This document shows, in pieces, positions 25,734 to 37,497 of a stretch of DNA of 64,000 nucleotides. The DNA lies in the NCBI RefSeq assembly GCF_001854885.1, contig NZ_MDDV01000035.1, forward strand, positions 268,595 to 332,594, given 5' to 3'. The notes beneath the pieces are model-generated. The model saw nothing but the letters and a program-made list of their open reading frames with translations. It did no database searches and was not told the origin of the DNA. Within the stretch, counting starts at the first letter, position 1. Every line of letters starts with the position of its first letter. A program made the position numbers and the translations under genes. Origin of the DNA: Ensifer sp. LCM 4579. Lineage in GTDB: Bacteria; Pseudomonadota; Alphaproteobacteria; Rhizobiales; Rhizobiaceae.

Positions 25734-26500
25734 GCCTTCGCCTCCTCGACGATCGCGTTCGAGCAGGGCCTGTCCTTCCAGCCGGGAACGAGCACCAGTG
25801 AGAAATAGGGTGCCACGTCGTCCGGCTTCTCGTTAAGCGGGATCATTGCCGCATTTTTCATGGTGCCACGCTCGACATAAACAGCGCCCTCCAGCCTCCC
25901 TGCCGCCGCGAGGGCGCGGCGGATCTTCGGCAGGTTACGGCCGACCTTCATGATGACGGCGGCTTCCGTGTCCGCGAGGCGGCGCCGGAGCTCGGCCTCG
26001 CCCATTGTGCCGGGAAGAACCGAGAGCACGTCGTCGCCCTGTACCAGCGGCAGGCCGGCGAGCGACCAGCAGCCGGACATGGCGGTGATACCGGGAATGA
26101 CCTCGGCCTGAAAGCGGCCGGAAAGCCGAACATGCAGGTGCATGTAGGAACCGTAGAAGAGCGGGTCGCCCTCGCTCAGCACGGCAACGGTTCGCCCCAG
26201 CAAAAGATGCGCCGCGACCGCTTCCGCGGAGTCATCGTAGAACCCGGTGATCCGGGCCTTGTAGGCCTCGTCGTCCTTGTCGATCTCGGTCGTGACCGGA
26301 TAGTAAAGCGGGAGTTCGACGAGGTCCGGCCTCAGCAGCGCCTCGACCACGGCGCGGCCATTGCCGCTGCGTCCCGCCTTGGCGAAATATGCGACGACGT
26401 CCGCCTCGCCGAGCGCCCGCACTGCCTTCACGGTCAGGAGCTCCGGATCGCCCGGTCCGGTGCCGACACCTATGAGCCTGCCTGCACCCACCCCGCTCAC
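25730..26500 (-). CDS. cobI: Precorrin-2 C20-methyltransferase
   Basis: 256-aa SAM-dependent methylase forming precorrin-3A. N-terminal LIGVGTGPGDPELLTVKAVRAL, then VAVLSEGDPLFYGSYMHLHVRL and VIPGITAMSGCWSLAGLPLVQGDD mark it as CobI/CbiL. The start at 26500 overlaps the cobH stop by 4 bp and the stop overlaps cobJ, a tight operon arrangement. Confidence 0.93.
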   Translation of the reverse strand: MSGVGAGRLIGVGTGPGDPELLTVKAVRALGEADVVAYFAKAGRSGNGRAVVEALLRPDLVELPLYYPVTTEIDKDDEAYKARITGFYDDSAEAVAAHLLLGRTVAVLSEGDPLFYGSYMHLHVRLSGRFQAEVIPGITAMSGCWSLAGLPLVQGDDVLSVLPGTMGEAELRRRLADTEAAVIMKVGRNLPKIRRALAAAGRLEGAVYVERGTMKNAAMIPLNEKPDDVAPYFSLVLVPGWKDRPCSNAIVEEAKA

Positions 26501-27129
26501 AGCCCCGGCCTCGCGAGTGAGTTGAGTGCGGCCGCCGTCATCGCGCTGCCGCCGAGGCGGCCACGAACGATGGCAAAGGGCACGCCGTAGGAGTTTTCGG
26601 CAAGCGCATCCTTCGATTCCGCGGCGCCGACGAAGCCGACCGGCATCCCGAGGATCGCCGCTGGCTTAGGCGCGCCGTCGCGCAGTAACTCGAGCAGATA
26701 GAAGAGCGCCGTCGGCGCATTGCCGATCGCAACCACCGAGCCGGCCATCCGCTCGCCCCAGAGCTTCAGCGCCGCCGCCGACCGCGTATTGCCGATTTCG
26801 GCCGCAAGCTCTGCCGTGCGCGGATCGCGCAACGTGCAGATGACGTCATTGCCAGCCGGCAGGCGGGCCCTCGTTACGCCATGCGCCACCATCTCCGCGT
26901 CGCAGAAGATCGGCGCGCCATTCTTCAATGCCGTGCGCGCGGCGGAAACGAAGTCCGGTGAGAAGACGAATTGGCGCGCCGCCTCGACAGAGCCGCAGGC
27001 ATGCACCATGCGGACTGCGAGATCCGCTTCCTCTTCCGAAAAGCCGGAAAGATCGGCCTCGGCGCGAATGATCGCAAAGGAACGCTCATAAATGGCGTTG
27101 CCATCGCGGATATAATCGTAGTCAGGCAT
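26497..27129 (-). CDS. cobH: Precorrin-8X methylmutase
   Basis: 210-aa enzyme moving the methyl group from C-11 to C-12 to give hydrogenobyrinic acid. The catalytic His lies in VRMVHACGSVEAAR (about residue 49). FCDAEMVAHGVTRARLPAGNDV, NAPTALFYLLELL and GMPVGFVGAAESK are the family signatures. Start at 27129 (MPDYDYIRDGNAIYERSF), 2 bp after cobG; it ends inside the cobI start. Confidence 0.94.
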   Translation of the reverse strand: MPDYDYIRDGNAIYERSFAIIRAEADLSGFSEEEADLAVRMVHACGSVEAARQFVFSPDFVSAARTALKNGAPIFCDAEMVAHGVTRARLPAGNDVICTLRDPRTAELAAEIGNTRSAAALKLWGERMAGSVVAIGNAPTALFYLLELLRDGAPKPAAILGMPVGFVGAAESKDALAENSYGVPFAIVRGRLGGSAMTAAALNSLARPGL

Positions 27130-27131
27130 TG

Positions 27132-28478
27132 CTATCCCTGTTCAAACGCTGCGGCGATCGACCCGCTCCCGAGCCGTGTAAGACAGGAGCGTGCCGATTC
27201 GCCAGCGCCTTTGTTCTCCCGCACCAGCCCATTGAGACGCGCCAGCGCCGATCCTATTCCATTTCCATTCGTGTAGGCGCTCGGCACGACGGAAGCCGTA
27301 CCATTTACGACAAGCGCATATCCTGATGGCGCACCGACGAGTGTCAACGGAGAGGCCGTCGGCCTGGCGCACCCCTTGGCACAGCCCGACAGGTGGACCG
27401 CGAGCGAGCCGTCGAGCAGGTCGCCGCCCGCCTCCGCCAGGAGCCTTGCCGCCGCTTTCGTGTCCATCAGCGCGGAGGCGCAGGCGCGGCCGGCGCAGGC
27501 GGCGATATGGTTGCGCGGATCATCGGGCGAGACCAGCAGACCCTGGGTGAGCGCCAGGTCTTGTGCAAGTATTGCCGCTTCACTGGACAGACCAAGCACA
27601 AGCAAGCCATGCCGCGGCGAAAGCCTTATCTCCGTCGCGCCCATCTCCTCCACCCCGTCCATTAAGGCAATGAGAGTGTTCGCCTCCGCCTGCGCATAGG
27701 CAAGACCGAGGCCGAGCACGATGCGGCCGTCGCCGAAGTCGTGGATGCCCGCCGGCAGCCAGGGCGAGCGCCCGTCAGGCACGGCCGGCAAAGCGGCATC
27801 GGGCCGGCGCTGCCGGATGCGATCGGTATCGAGATCGCGGCCCCGCGCGCCTGGTCCAAGGAAGTTCAGTTCCGCCAGGACCTCCATAACCGCAGGAACG
27901 ATCTGCTCGGATGCGAGCAGAGCGACCGGACGGGCCGAGCGGATCTGGCTTCCGACCGACAGCAGCCAGCGGACGCCACCCTCTCCGTCGAGTGCGTCGA
28001 GCCGCAGATCGGCGGCAACATCCTTCAAATGGAAGCGTCCGCCGCCATCGACGACGATCGACAATTTCGGCGCGAGCGTCAGCGCCGGCTGGTGCCTGGC
28101 GATCGCCGCGCGCAATTGAGCGCCAAGCGGCCGTGGATCGGCGATTTCCTCCGGATCGAAACCGGCAAGCGGCGGCATCTCGAGCGCGACGCCATCGGAA
28201 ATCCCAATCCCGGCTTCGGTAATAGCCGAGGCGAGCGACGCAACGGCCGAGGCCGTCAGCCCGCGAATTTGCAGGTTGCCGCGGGCCGTCACCTCGATGA
28301 GGCCATTGCCGAAACGCCCCGCGAGCGTCGCGATCTTACGTAGATCCGTCGGCGCGAGCGAGCCGGCGGGGCGCAGGCGCACGAGCAGACCGTCGCCGGT
28401 CTGCATCGGGCTTGCCAGCGAGGGACAGGCGCCGCGGCGCAGCGAGAGGTTCGGCTTGGTCACGGCACAGCCCGTCAT
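27132..28478 (-). CDS. cobG: Precorrin-3B synthase (oxygen-dependent)
   Basis: 448 aa from the ATG at 28478 (MTGCAVTKPNLSLRRGACPSL). The Fe-S monooxygenase uses O2 to make precorrin-3B and defines the aerobic pathway. It belongs to the nitrite/sulfite reductase family: two half-repeats (DGLLVRLRPAGSL..., VTARGNLQIRGL) and the C-terminal 4Fe-4S cysteines CAGRAC and SGCAKGCARP. An open frame continues to 28598, but its residues are basic low-complexity sequence containing an 18-bp direct repeat (28496-28513 and 28528-28545), so I reject that start. Upstream lies an FNR/FixK-like box. First gene of cobGHIJ. Confidence 0.9.
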   Translation of the reverse strand: MTGCAVTKPNLSLRRGACPSLASPMQTGDGLLVRLRPAGSLAPTDLRKIATLAGRFGNGLIEVTARGNLQIRGLTASAVASLASAITEAGIGISDGVALEMPPLAGFDPEEIADPRPLGAQLRAAIARHQPALTLAPKLSIVVDGGGRFHLKDVAADLRLDALDGEGGVRWLLSVGSQIRSARPVALLASEQIVPAVMEVLAELNFLGPGARGRDLDTDRIRQRRPDAALPAVPDGRSPWLPAGIHDFGDGRIVLGLGLAYAQAEANTLIALMDGVEEMGATEIRLSPRHGLLVLGLSSEAAILAQDLALTQGLLVSPDDPRNHIAACAGRACASALMDTKAAARLLAEAGGDLLDGSLAVHLSGCAKGCARPTASPLTLVGAPSGYALVVNGTASVVPSAYTNGNGIGSALARLNGLVRENKGAGESARSCLTRLGSGSIAAAFEQG

Positions 28479-28584
28479 TGCTCCAGTCAATCTCCCGCCT
28501 CGGCATCTCCGCCTCCAGCCGAGGCTGCGCCTCGGCATCTCCGCCATTGTGCCTTTGATCGATCCTATATCACAGGCCCGCGCC

Positions 28585-28598
28585 TTGAGAGAGATCAA
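28585..28598 (-). promoter_or_regulatory. FNR/FixK-like anaerobox upstream of cobG
   Basis: On the cobG strand the bases read TTGATCTCTCTCAA, matching TTGAT-N4-ATCAA at nine of ten positions. A TATA-rich stretch (GATATAGGAT) follows about 20 bp downstream, in the right order for a class II promoter of cobG. Binding by FixK or FnrN is inferred; the spacing is a few bases short of ideal. Confidence 0.4.
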
Positions 28599-28636
28599 AC
28601 GGGCGCGGCAATAGCGACCCCGCGCGCGCTGCCTCG

Positions 28637-29407
28637 TCAGTCGTCGAAATCGGCGCCCCTGCGCAGGAGATAGACATCCATTATCCAGCCCATGCGCTCC
28701 CGCGCCTCCGCGCGTGTCCTCAGGATTTCGTCCTTCACCTCGTCAAGGCGCCCGGAGATGACGATCTCGTCCGAAGTGCCGAGATAGGCGCCCCAATAGA
28801 TTTCCGCCTCTGGGTCCTCGATCTTGCGGAACGCCTGTTCCCCGTCAAGCATCACCACAGCCGTCGCGGTTTTCTCCGGAAAACTCTCAACAAGCCGTCG
28901 GCCGGTGGTGATCTCGACCGGCTTTCCGACGAGGTTGAGGGGAATGCGGTGGCTGGCGCAGAGCGCCTGCAGACTGGTGATGCCCGGAATGACATCGAAA
29001 CCGAAGGGGATACGTCCCCGCATCCGCACCCGTTCGACGATGCGGATCGTGCTGTCGTAGAGCATCGGATCGCCCCAGACGAGGAAAGCGCCGATCTGCG
29101 CCTCCAAGAGTTCGCGTTCGAGCAGTTCCTCATAGGTCGCCGCGATGCTGGCATGCCACTCGTCGACGCTTTCCGTGTAACTCCGCCCTTCGGTGCGGCG
29201 CACCGGCACCGCGAACTCGACCGTGCGGCTGTCAGGCCGGGTCACATAGCGGGCGCAGATATCGCGGCGTACTTCGGAAAGCTCCGCCTTCTTCGCGCCC
29301 TTGGTGGGAATGAAGAGCACGTCGGCACGGTTCAGCGCATTGATCGCCTGGACCGTAATGTGTTCCGGATTGCCCGCGCCGATACCGATGATCAGGATAT
29401 GCCGCAT
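28637..29407 (-). CDS. cobF: Precorrin-6A synthase (deacetylating)
   Basis: 256-aa SAM-dependent methylase that methylates C-1 and releases acetate during ring contraction in the aerobic pathway. N-terminal ILIIGIGAGNPEHITVQAINAL, FLVWGDPMLYDSTIRIVERV and VIPGITSLQALCASHRIPLN identify it; CobF is distinct from CbiD of the anaerobic route. Start ATG at 29407 (MRHILIIGIG). It is separated from cobG by 158 bp containing the FixK-like box, so cobG may have its own promoter while cobF is transcribed from upstream. Confidence 0.92.
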   Translation of the reverse strand: MRHILIIGIGAGNPEHITVQAINALNRADVLFIPTKGAKKAELSEVRRDICARYVTRPDSRTVEFAVPVRRTEGRSYTESVDEWHASIAATYEELLERELLEAQIGAFLVWGDPMLYDSTIRIVERVRMRGRIPFGFDVIPGITSLQALCASHRIPLNLVGKPVEITTGRRLVESFPEKTATAVVMLDGEQAFRKIEDPEAEIYWGAYLGTSDEIVISGRLDEVKDEILRTRAEARERMGWIMDVYLLRRGADFDD

Positions 29408-29512
29408 GCCGTCGCTCCCGCTTTTGCGCCGGTCGGTGTTTGGCGGATCCGGGCTGCCGACGCAAGCCCGGCTGCGACAGGAGGGCGCATGGGAGCGCCA
29501 GAACGGGACGCG

Positions 29513-30220
29513 TTACGGATCTGCTCTGAGCGGTGGATTGTCCGGCAGGCGCCAATCAATCGGATCGAGTGCCTTCGCGGTCAGAAAGGCATTGGCCTTC
29601 GAGAAATGCCGGCAGCCGAAGAAGCCGGAATGCGCCGAGAGCGGCGAGGGATGCGGCGCCGTCAGGACGAGGTGGCGTGCGCGATCGACGAAGGCTGCCT
29701 TCTTCTGGGCATAGGAGCCCCAGAGCATGAAGACGACGGGTTGTTGCTGGTCATTGATAATGCGAATGACCGCGTCGGTGAAGCGCTCCCACCCCCGGCC
29801 CTGATGTGAAGCCGCGCGGCCGCGTTCAACCGTCAGCACCGCGTTCAGGAGAAGCACGCCCTGTCGCGCCCAGCTTTCGAGAAAGCCGTGGCGTGCCGGC
29901 GGAATACCGAGGTCGGTCTCGAGTTCCTTGTAGATATTGACGAGCGATGGCGGGATGCGCACGCCGGGCAGAACGCTGAAGCAGAGCCCATGCGCCTGTC
30001 CCTCGCCATGATACGGGTCCTGGCCGAGGATAACCACCCGCACCCGATCGGGCGGTGTCAGGTCCAGCGCCCGGAAATACTCGCTGCCCTTCGGGAATAT
30101 CTGTCGGCCTTGCTGCCTCTGCTCGACGAGGAAGCGCTTGAGATCGGCCATATAGCCGTGCCGGAACTCCGGCGCCAAAGCCGCCTTCCAGCTTTCTTCC
30201 AGCCTGATCGTCGCATCCAT
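29513..30220 (-). CDS. ung: Uracil-DNA glycosylase, family 1
   Basis: 235-aa UDG that removes uracil from DNA. The water-activating motif is [17 protein letters not shown] and the minor-groove loop is [21 protein letters not shown]. The conserved segment [23 protein letters not shown] is present. Start at 30220 ([11 protein letters not shown]), chosen because family-like sequence begins there; the frame is open 60 bases further upstream. It diverges from modA with about 200 bp between. Confidence 0.95.
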   Translation of the reverse strand: MDATIRLEESWKAALAPEFRHGYMADLKRFLVEQRQQGRQIFPKGSEYFRALDLTPPDRVRVVILGQDPYHGEGQAHGLCFSVLPGVRIPPSLVNIYKELETDLGIPPARHGFLESWARQGVLLLNAVLTVERGRAASHQGRGWERFTDAVIRIINDQQQPVVFMLWGSYAQKKAAFVDRARHLVLTAPHPSPLSAHSGFFGCRHFSKANAFLTAKALDPIDWRLPDNPPLRADP

Positions 30221-30344
30221 GGGCGCCCACCTCCTCGTTCCGCCCAGGAATTTAGCCGCGTTGGCACCCACCGCAAGCATTCACCCACAATTTACGCCTT
30301 GGGTTCACCGCTTTGCTTACCTCATCCACGAGCATTGTATTTCT

Positions 30345-30383
30345 TCGTATATAGCGCTAACGAAAGGACGGAGCGTTATATAC
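30345..30383 (+). promoter_or_regulatory. Possible ModE-type operator in front of modA
   Basis: GTATATAGCGC (30347-30357) and GCGTTATATAC (30373-30383) form an imperfect inverted repeat whose arms resemble the CGNTATATA half-site of ModE operators. It ends about 38 bp before the modA start, and a ModE gene follows modC. Spacing between arms is longer than the E. coli consensus as I recall it, so the call is tentative. Confidence 0.35.
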
Positions 30384-30420
30384 TCCGGAATACCGCGGGA
30401 AAATTGGAGCAAGGGTACCG

Positions 30421-31206
30421 ATGATGCGACTGAGGGATTGGTTGAAGAGATTGGCGCTGGCGCTCGGAATTGTTCTCTCGGGCACGGGCTTCACCCCGGT
30501 CAGCGCGGCCGAGAGGGTGACGATATTTGCTGCGGCGAGCCTGAAGAACGCGCTCGATGCGGTCAATGCCGAATGGAAAAGGCAAACGGAGGGTGACGTG
30601 ACCGCTTCCTATGCGGCAAGCTCTGCCCTCGCCAAGCAGATCGAACAGGGAGGGCCGGCCGATATCTTCATCTCGGCCGATCTTGCCTGGATGGATTACC
30701 TGGCCGAGAAGAACCTCATCAAGGCCGATAGCCGATCAAACCTGCTCGGCAATCGGCTCGTCCTCGTTTCCGCCAAGGCGGACGCCGGCCCGGTGGACAT
30801 CAAGGCCGGCCTCGACCTCGCCGGTCTCCTCGGCGATGGTCGCCTGGCCATGGGCGCGGTCGATTCGGTCCCCGCCGGCAAATACGGCAAGGCGGCGCTC
30901 GAAAAGCTCGGCCTCTGGCCGATGGTTGCCGACCGGGTCGCCGGCTCCGAAAGCGTGCGTGCCGCCCTTCTGCTCGTGTCCCGCGGTGAAGCGCCCTATG
31001 GCATCGTTTATCAGACCGACGCGGCGGCGGATTCCGGTGTGAAAATGGTCGGGACTTTCCCGGAGGACAGCCATCCGCCAATCATCTATCCGATCGCGAT
31101 CACCGCCGACAGCGCGAGCCCGGATGCGGCTGCCTATCTCGACTTCGTCAGATCGCCAAAGGCCGCGCCGTTCTTCGAGGCGCAAGGCTTCACTGTGCTG
31201 AAATAG
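30421..31206 (+). CDS. modA: Molybdate ABC transporter, periplasmic binding protein
   Basis: 261-aa ModA. A signal peptide at residues 1-30 ([20 protein letters not shown]) is followed by the oxyanion-binding fold: [40 protein letters not shown] and [18 protein letters not shown], typical molybdate/tungstate-binding segments. Start ATG at 30421; a second in-frame ATG follows directly. First gene of modABC. Confidence 0.94.
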   Translation: MMRLRDWLKRLALALGIVLSGTGFTPVSAAERVTIFAAASLKNALDAVNAEWKRQTEGDVTASYAASSALAKQIEQGGPADIFISADLAWMDYLAEKNLIKADSRSNLLGNRLVLVSAKADAGPVDIKAGLDLAGLLGDGRLAMGAVDSVPAGKYGKAALEKLGLWPMVADRVAGSESVRAALLLVSRGEAPYGIVYQTDAAADSGVKMVGTFPEDSHPPIIYPIAITADSASPDAAAYLDFVRSPKAAPFFEAQGFTVLK

Positions 31207-31281
31207 CCTTGCACCGCCCATCGCTGGAGGCAAAAGCATCACCGTGGAATTCGACGCCGCAGTCAACAGGGGAGCATCGAT

Positions 31282-31983
31282 TTGGATTGGATGGCGCTGA
31301 GCGAAGCAGAATGGACGGCCGTCCGGCTGAGCCTGCGCGTCGCCACCGTCGCGATGCTTTCGAGCCTGCCGCTCGCGCTTCTGACTGCCATGGTGCTCGC
31401 GCGTGGCCGCTTCTGGGGCAAGTCGGCCCTCAACGGCCTAGTGCATATGCCGCTGATTCTGCCGCCTGTCGTCACCGGATTCGTGCTGCTGCTGCTCTTC
31501 GGCCGCCGCGGTCCGATCGGTGCCTTTCTGGCGGAGCATGTCGGGCTTGTCTTTTCGTTCCGTTGGACCGGTGCGGCGCTCGCCTGCGCCGTCATGGGTT
31601 TTCCGCTGATGGTGCGCAGCATGCGGTTGTCGATCGAAGCGGTCGACCGCAAGCTCGAGGATGCCGCCGCCACGCTCGGCGCCAGTCCCGCCTGGATCTT
31701 CCTGACGGTGACGTTGCCCTTGATCCTGCCCGGCATCGTCGCCGGCATGGTCCTGTCCTTCGCCAAGGCGATGGGCGAGTTTGGCGCCACGATCACCTTC
31801 GTCTCGAATATTCCGGGCGAAACGCAGACGCTTGCCGTGGCCATCTACACCTTTACGCAGGTGCCGGGCGGCGATGCCGGCGCCATGCGCCTTACGATCA
31901 TCTCGATCGTCCTCTCGATGGCAGCGCTGATATTGTCGGAAATCCTTGCCGCGGCCGCGGCGAGACGGACGGTCTCCGCATGA
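31282..31983 (+). CDS. modB: Molybdate ABC transporter, permease
   Basis: 233-aa inner-membrane permease with five to six helices. The ABC-interacting EAA loop reads [30 protein letters not shown], and [21 protein letters not shown] is the ModB signature. It starts with TTG at 31282 after AGGGGAG; an ATG at 31291 (MALSEAEW) is an alternative. It ends in an ATGA overlap with modC. Confidence 0.93.
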   Translation: MDWMALSEAEWTAVRLSLRVATVAMLSSLPLALLTAMVLARGRFWGKSALNGLVHMPLILPPVVTGFVLLLLFGRRGPIGAFLAEHVGLVFSFRWTGAALACAVMGFPLMVRSMRLSIEAVDRKLEDAAATLGASPAWIFLTVTLPLILPGIVAGMVLSFAKAMGEFGATITFVSNIPGETQTLAVAIYTFTQVPGGDAGAMRLTIISIVLSMAALILSEILAAAAARRTVSA

Positions 31984-33053
31984 GCCTGGAGGTCGAGGCG
32001 CGCCATCGGATCGGCAATTTCAGGATCGACGCCGCTTTTCGTTCGAACGGCGGCGTCACGGCCCTGTTCGGGCGCTCCGGATCCGGCAAGACCACGCTCG
32101 TCAACATCATTGCCGGGCTCCTGCGCCCCGATGGCGGCCGCATCATCCTTGATGGCGACGTGATCGCCGACAGTGCGCGCAATATCTTCACGCCTGTCCA
32201 CCGGCGCCGCTTTGGCTACGTGTTCCAGGAGGCGCGCCTGTTTCCGCACCTGACCGTCCGCAGCAATCTCGTCTATGGCCGCTGGCTCGCCGGCGCAGGC
32301 AAGTCCGCGTCCGAATTCACCAAAGTCGTCGAGATGCTCGGCGTCGGGCACCTGCTCGACCGCAGCCCCTCGACGCTCTCGGGCGGTGAGCGCCAACGGG
32401 TCGCGCTCGGCCGGGCCCTGCTTGCCGCGCCGCGCCTCCTGCTGATGGACGAACCGCTCGCCGCGCTTGACGAGGCCCGCAAGGCGGAAATCCTGCCCTA
32501 TCTGGAGCGGCTCCGCGACGAAACCAGGATCCCGATCGTCTATGTCAGCCACTCGGTCGCGGAAGTGGCGCGGCTGGCCGAGCGCGTGGTCGTCATCGAT
32601 GATGGCCGGGTTCAGGCATCCGGCGAAGCGGCCGTTATTCTCAGCCGGCCGACCGACACGCCGGCGATGGCCAGAAGGGAGGCGGGCGCGCTGATCGAGG
32701 GCTTGGTCGAACTCCATGACGAGGCGCACAAGCTGACGCTTGTGCGCGCCGGCGAATGCCTCTTGCGTGTTCCCCACGTCGCCGCGGCGCCCGGCCACCG
32801 CCTTCGGCTCTACATCGCCGCCCGCGACGTCATGCTGGCCACGACGCGGCCGCAGGGGATCAGCGCCCTCAACGTGCTGCCGGGGACGATCGTCGGCCTG
32901 TCGCCAGCCCATGAGGGCAGCCTCGACGTCCGCCTCGACTGCGGCGGCAATACCCTCGTCGCCCGCATCACGACCCTTTCGCGTGAGGCGCTCGGGCTTC
33001 GGCCGGGAACGCCGGTGCACGCGATCATCAAGACCGTCGCGCTCGACTATTGA
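31980..33053 (+). CDS. modC: Molybdate ABC transporter, ATP-binding protein
   Basis: 357-aa ATPase of the molybdate importer. Walker [11 protein letters not shown] near residue 29, signature [16 protein letters not shown], Walker [14 protein letters not shown] and H-loop [10 protein letters not shown] are all intact. The C-terminal ~70 residues form a Mop/TOBE domain ([14 protein letters not shown]) that binds molybdate and gives feedback inhibition in the family. The start ATG at 31980 overlaps the modB stop. Confidence 0.94.
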   Translation: MSLEVEARHRIGNFRIDAAFRSNGGVTALFGRSGSGKTTLVNIIAGLLRPDGGRIILDGDVIADSARNIFTPVHRRRFGYVFQEARLFPHLTVRSNLVYGRWLAGAGKSASEFTKVVEMLGVGHLLDRSPSTLSGGERQRVALGRALLAAPRLLLMDEPLAALDEARKAEILPYLERLRDETRIPIVYVSHSVAEVARLAERVVVIDDGRVQASGEAAVILSRPTDTPAMARREAGALIEGLVELHDEAHKLTLVRAGECLLRVPHVAAAPGHRLRLYIAARDVMLATTRPQGISALNVLPGTIVGLSPAHEGSLDVRLDCGGNTLVARITTLSREALGLRPGTPVHAIIKTVALDY

Positions 33054-33078
33054 AGGCACCACCCGGCAGACCAGGACA

Positions 33079-33185
33079 CTACAGCGCCGCGCGTCTAATT
33101 AGACGCGCAAAGGTCGCTGTAGCACTTTGAATTGCTGCATGTCTTTGTCCTTAAATCGAGGTCGATTGAAGGAGACATGCAGTAG
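33079..33185 (-). repeat. RIME-like intergenic element, type I copy B
   Basis: About 107 bp, reverse complement of the copy at 8615, with both hairpins: CTACAGCG...CGCTGTAG and GCATGTC...GACATGC. It lies 25 bp after the modC stop and could form the transcript end. Same orientation as copy C, 820 bp further on. Confidence 0.78.
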
Positions 33186-33294
33186 CAAAGGTGACCGCTG
33201 CGAGGGTATAATGATGCTTTGGTGCGTTCGTTGTGCGGGCGGGCCAGCCGAACTCGCGAGCGAGCGCGCCGACCAGCTCTAATGGGAGGATGAC

Positions 33295-33840
33295 ATGCGT
33301 TTGTGGATGATTTCGCTTGCTGCCGGCCTTTCCGGACTCGGCCTGGCGGCAACGGCCCTGTCGGCGGATATGAGCGACGAGGAACTGATCAAGAATGCGA
33401 TGTCGGCTGCGCCCGAGGCCGTGGCGCGCGATGCCACGATCATGGCTATGGACGCGGACGGCAAGATGAGAACCCTCAAGGAGGGTACCAACAACTTCAC
33501 TTGCATCGCGGACGACCCGGGGCCCGGCAACAATCCGATGTGCCTCGACAAGAATGCCATGGAATGGGCCGCAGCCTGGATGAACAAGACCGAACCGCCA
33601 AAGGGCAAGGTCGGATTTGGCTATATGTTGGCAGGCGGAGCCACACCGAGCAACGTCGATCCCTTTGCCGCCGCGCCGGAAGGCGGGGAACTGGCGCAAG
33701 AACCCCCGCATGTCATGATCTTCAGCCTGCCGGAGATACCGGCCGACTATCCCCAGCCAGGCGAAAATCCAGACCGGTCAAAGCCATGGGTGATGTGGGC
33801 GGGAACGCCGTACCAGCACCTCATGATACCGGTCGAATAG
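33295..33840 (+). CDS. Conserved-looking secreted protein of unknown function
   Basis: 181 aa with a signal peptide (residues 1-23, LAAGLSGLGLAATALSA). The mature part starts with a helix (MSDEELIKNAMSAAPEAVARDATIM). The central segment NFTCIADDPGPGNNPMCLDKNAMEW has two Cys that could form a disulfide. GKVGFGYMLAGGA and KPWVMWAGTPYQHLMIPV are other marked stretches. Periplasmic by inference; no function recognised. RBS GGGAGGA. The gene is alone, bracketed by two RIME-like repeats in the same orientation. Confidence 0.75.
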   Translation: MRLWMISLAAGLSGLGLAATALSADMSDEELIKNAMSAAPEAVARDATIMAMDADGKMRTLKEGTNNFTCIADDPGPGNNPMCLDKNAMEWAAAWMNKTEPPKGKVGFGYMLAGGATPSNVDPFAAAPEGGELAQEPPHVMIFSLPEIPADYPQPGENPDRSKPWVMWAGTPYQHLMIPVE

Positions 33841-33901
33841 GCGGTTGATCGACACGGCCGAGCGTCGATCCCGAATATCGATGCCTCGGCCGTGCGTCGT
33901 G

Positions 33902-34005
33902 TTACAGTGCCGCGCGTCATTCCAGACGCGTAAAGGCCGCTCCAGCACCTTGATTGCTGCATGTCTTTGTCCCTGAATCGAGGTCGATTTGCTGAGACAT
34001 GCGGT
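33902..34005 (-). repeat. RIME-like intergenic element, type I copy C (degenerate)
   Basis: TTACAGTGCCGCGCGTC ... GACGCG and GCATGTCTTTGTCCC ... GAGACATGC match copy B with scattered substitutions that break parts of both stems. It reaches to within 6 bp of the stop codon of the ModE gene on the minus strand. Confidence 0.7.
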
Positions 34006-34010
34006 CGTGC

Positions 34011-34403
34011 TCAGCGCCGCGGCGGGGCTTCCTCGGCACGCGTCGCCTCGCAGAAGCGCGCCGCCTCCAGCCAGGCGAGATCATCGGCGATGGCAGCCCG
34101 CGACCTCGCTTCCATCGCCCGAAAGCGGTCGATCAGCGCCTCGCCGAAGGCGGTGAGTGCGGCGCCGCCACCCTGCTTTCCGCCCCGTTGCGATTCGACG
34201 GCGGGCTCCTTGAACATGCGGTTGAGCGCGTCGACCAGCAGCCAGGCGCGCCGGTAGGACATGTCCATCGCCCGGCCGGCGGCCGAGATCGACCCGGTTT
34301 CGCGGATAAGCTCCAGAAGCATGATCTTTCCGCGCCCGAGGCGGTCTTCGGGCGGAAAATCGATGCGCAGAATGGGGCGAAGCACGTTATCGGCTCTGGA
34401 CAT
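34011..34403 (-). CDS. modE: ModE-family DNA-binding protein (N-terminal domain only)
   Basis: 130 aa from the ATG at 34403 (MSRADNVLRPILRIDF). It consists of the winged-helix domain of ModE: RLGRGKIMLLELIRETGSISAAGRAMDMSYRRAWLLVDALN, then FKEPAVESQRGGKQGGGAALTAFGEALI. The C-terminal Mop molybdate-sensing domains of E. coli ModE are missing, a short form common in alphaproteobacteria. How molybdate is sensed by this form is not visible. Convergent with the modABC side; probable repressor of modABC. Confidence 0.85.
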   Translation of the reverse strand: MSRADNVLRPILRIDFPPEDRLGRGKIMLLELIRETGSISAAGRAMDMSYRRAWLLVDALNRMFKEPAVESQRGGKQGGGAALTAFGEALIDRFRAMEARSRAAIADDLAWLEAARFCEATRAEEAPPRR

Positions 34404-34448
34404 GCGCTTGAGCATAATGGCTGCAGCAACGCTCGAAAAGTCCCGCCG

Positions 34449-35213
<765 letters not shown>

Positions 35214-35344
35214 CTAGCGCCAGCAGACATCGGCACTTGCCGGCTGTCAAGCGGCTAATTGTATCTTTATCGACAAAAAACATAACCACAAAGGCATCAG
35301 TACCACCTTGCTGGAGTGATGGCGATCGGCGATGCTGCGACGAA

Positions 35345-35926
35345 GGCGCGGGCGCCACGTCTGCCTATGCCTATCGAAAACGTCTCGATGGCGGCTATAC
35401 GATCGCCACTGCCGGCGCCAACCTGCATCCCCTCGTGCCGGACACGCTTGCGTTCTATCGCGATTTCCAGCCGGCACGGCAGGCTGAGAGCGAATCCGTG
35501 CAGGTCGGACTGAGCGCCCAGAGCTGGCGCGAGCTCTTCGAATTGACTCCCGTGCCGCTCGATCGGCCGGGCGCCTTCGAGCGGCATCGCATCCTGGACC
35601 CCAGGCCGGATCCGCGCTCGGTGCTCCGCGCCTTCAAGGCAGCAAGAAGGGACCTCCCTGCCCTTCGCGGTGTCGAACCGGTGCAAATGTGGGCCGGCCT
35701 GATCGACGTCACGCCGGATGTCGTGCCGGTCATTTCCCATGCGGAAACCGTGCCGGGCCTGGTGATTGCCACCGGCTTCTCCGGCCATGGCTTCGGCATC
35801 GGCCCCGGCGCCGGACACCTCGTCGCGGACCTCGTCACCGGTGACGCGCCGATCGTCGACCCGACACCGTTTCGCCTCTCGCGCTTCAGCGACGGTTCGT
35901 CCATCGAGATTGCTCCGCCCGTCTGA
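35345..35926 (+). pseudogene. C-terminal remnant of a DAO-family FAD-dependent oxidoreductase
   Basis: About 190 residues align with the C-terminal half of glycine/D-amino-acid oxidase-like proteins: YRKRLDGGYTIATAGANLHPLVPD, MWAGLIDVTPDVVPVI and GLVIATGFSGHGFGIGPGAGHLVADLV. The N-terminal FAD-binding Rossmann motif (GxGxxG) and roughly the first half are absent. The open frame extends to 35237, but that part is AT-richer non-homologous sequence. It starts abruptly, as after a deletion. Probably non-functional. Confidence 0.75.
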
Positions 35927-37496
<1,570 letters not shown>

Positions 37497-37497
37497 C

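Noticed and set aside
28479..29512. Cobalamin riboswitch upstream of cobF or cobG
   Set aside because: Leaders are only 105 and 158 bp and I could not find a B12-box-like sequence or the expected multi-stem layout.
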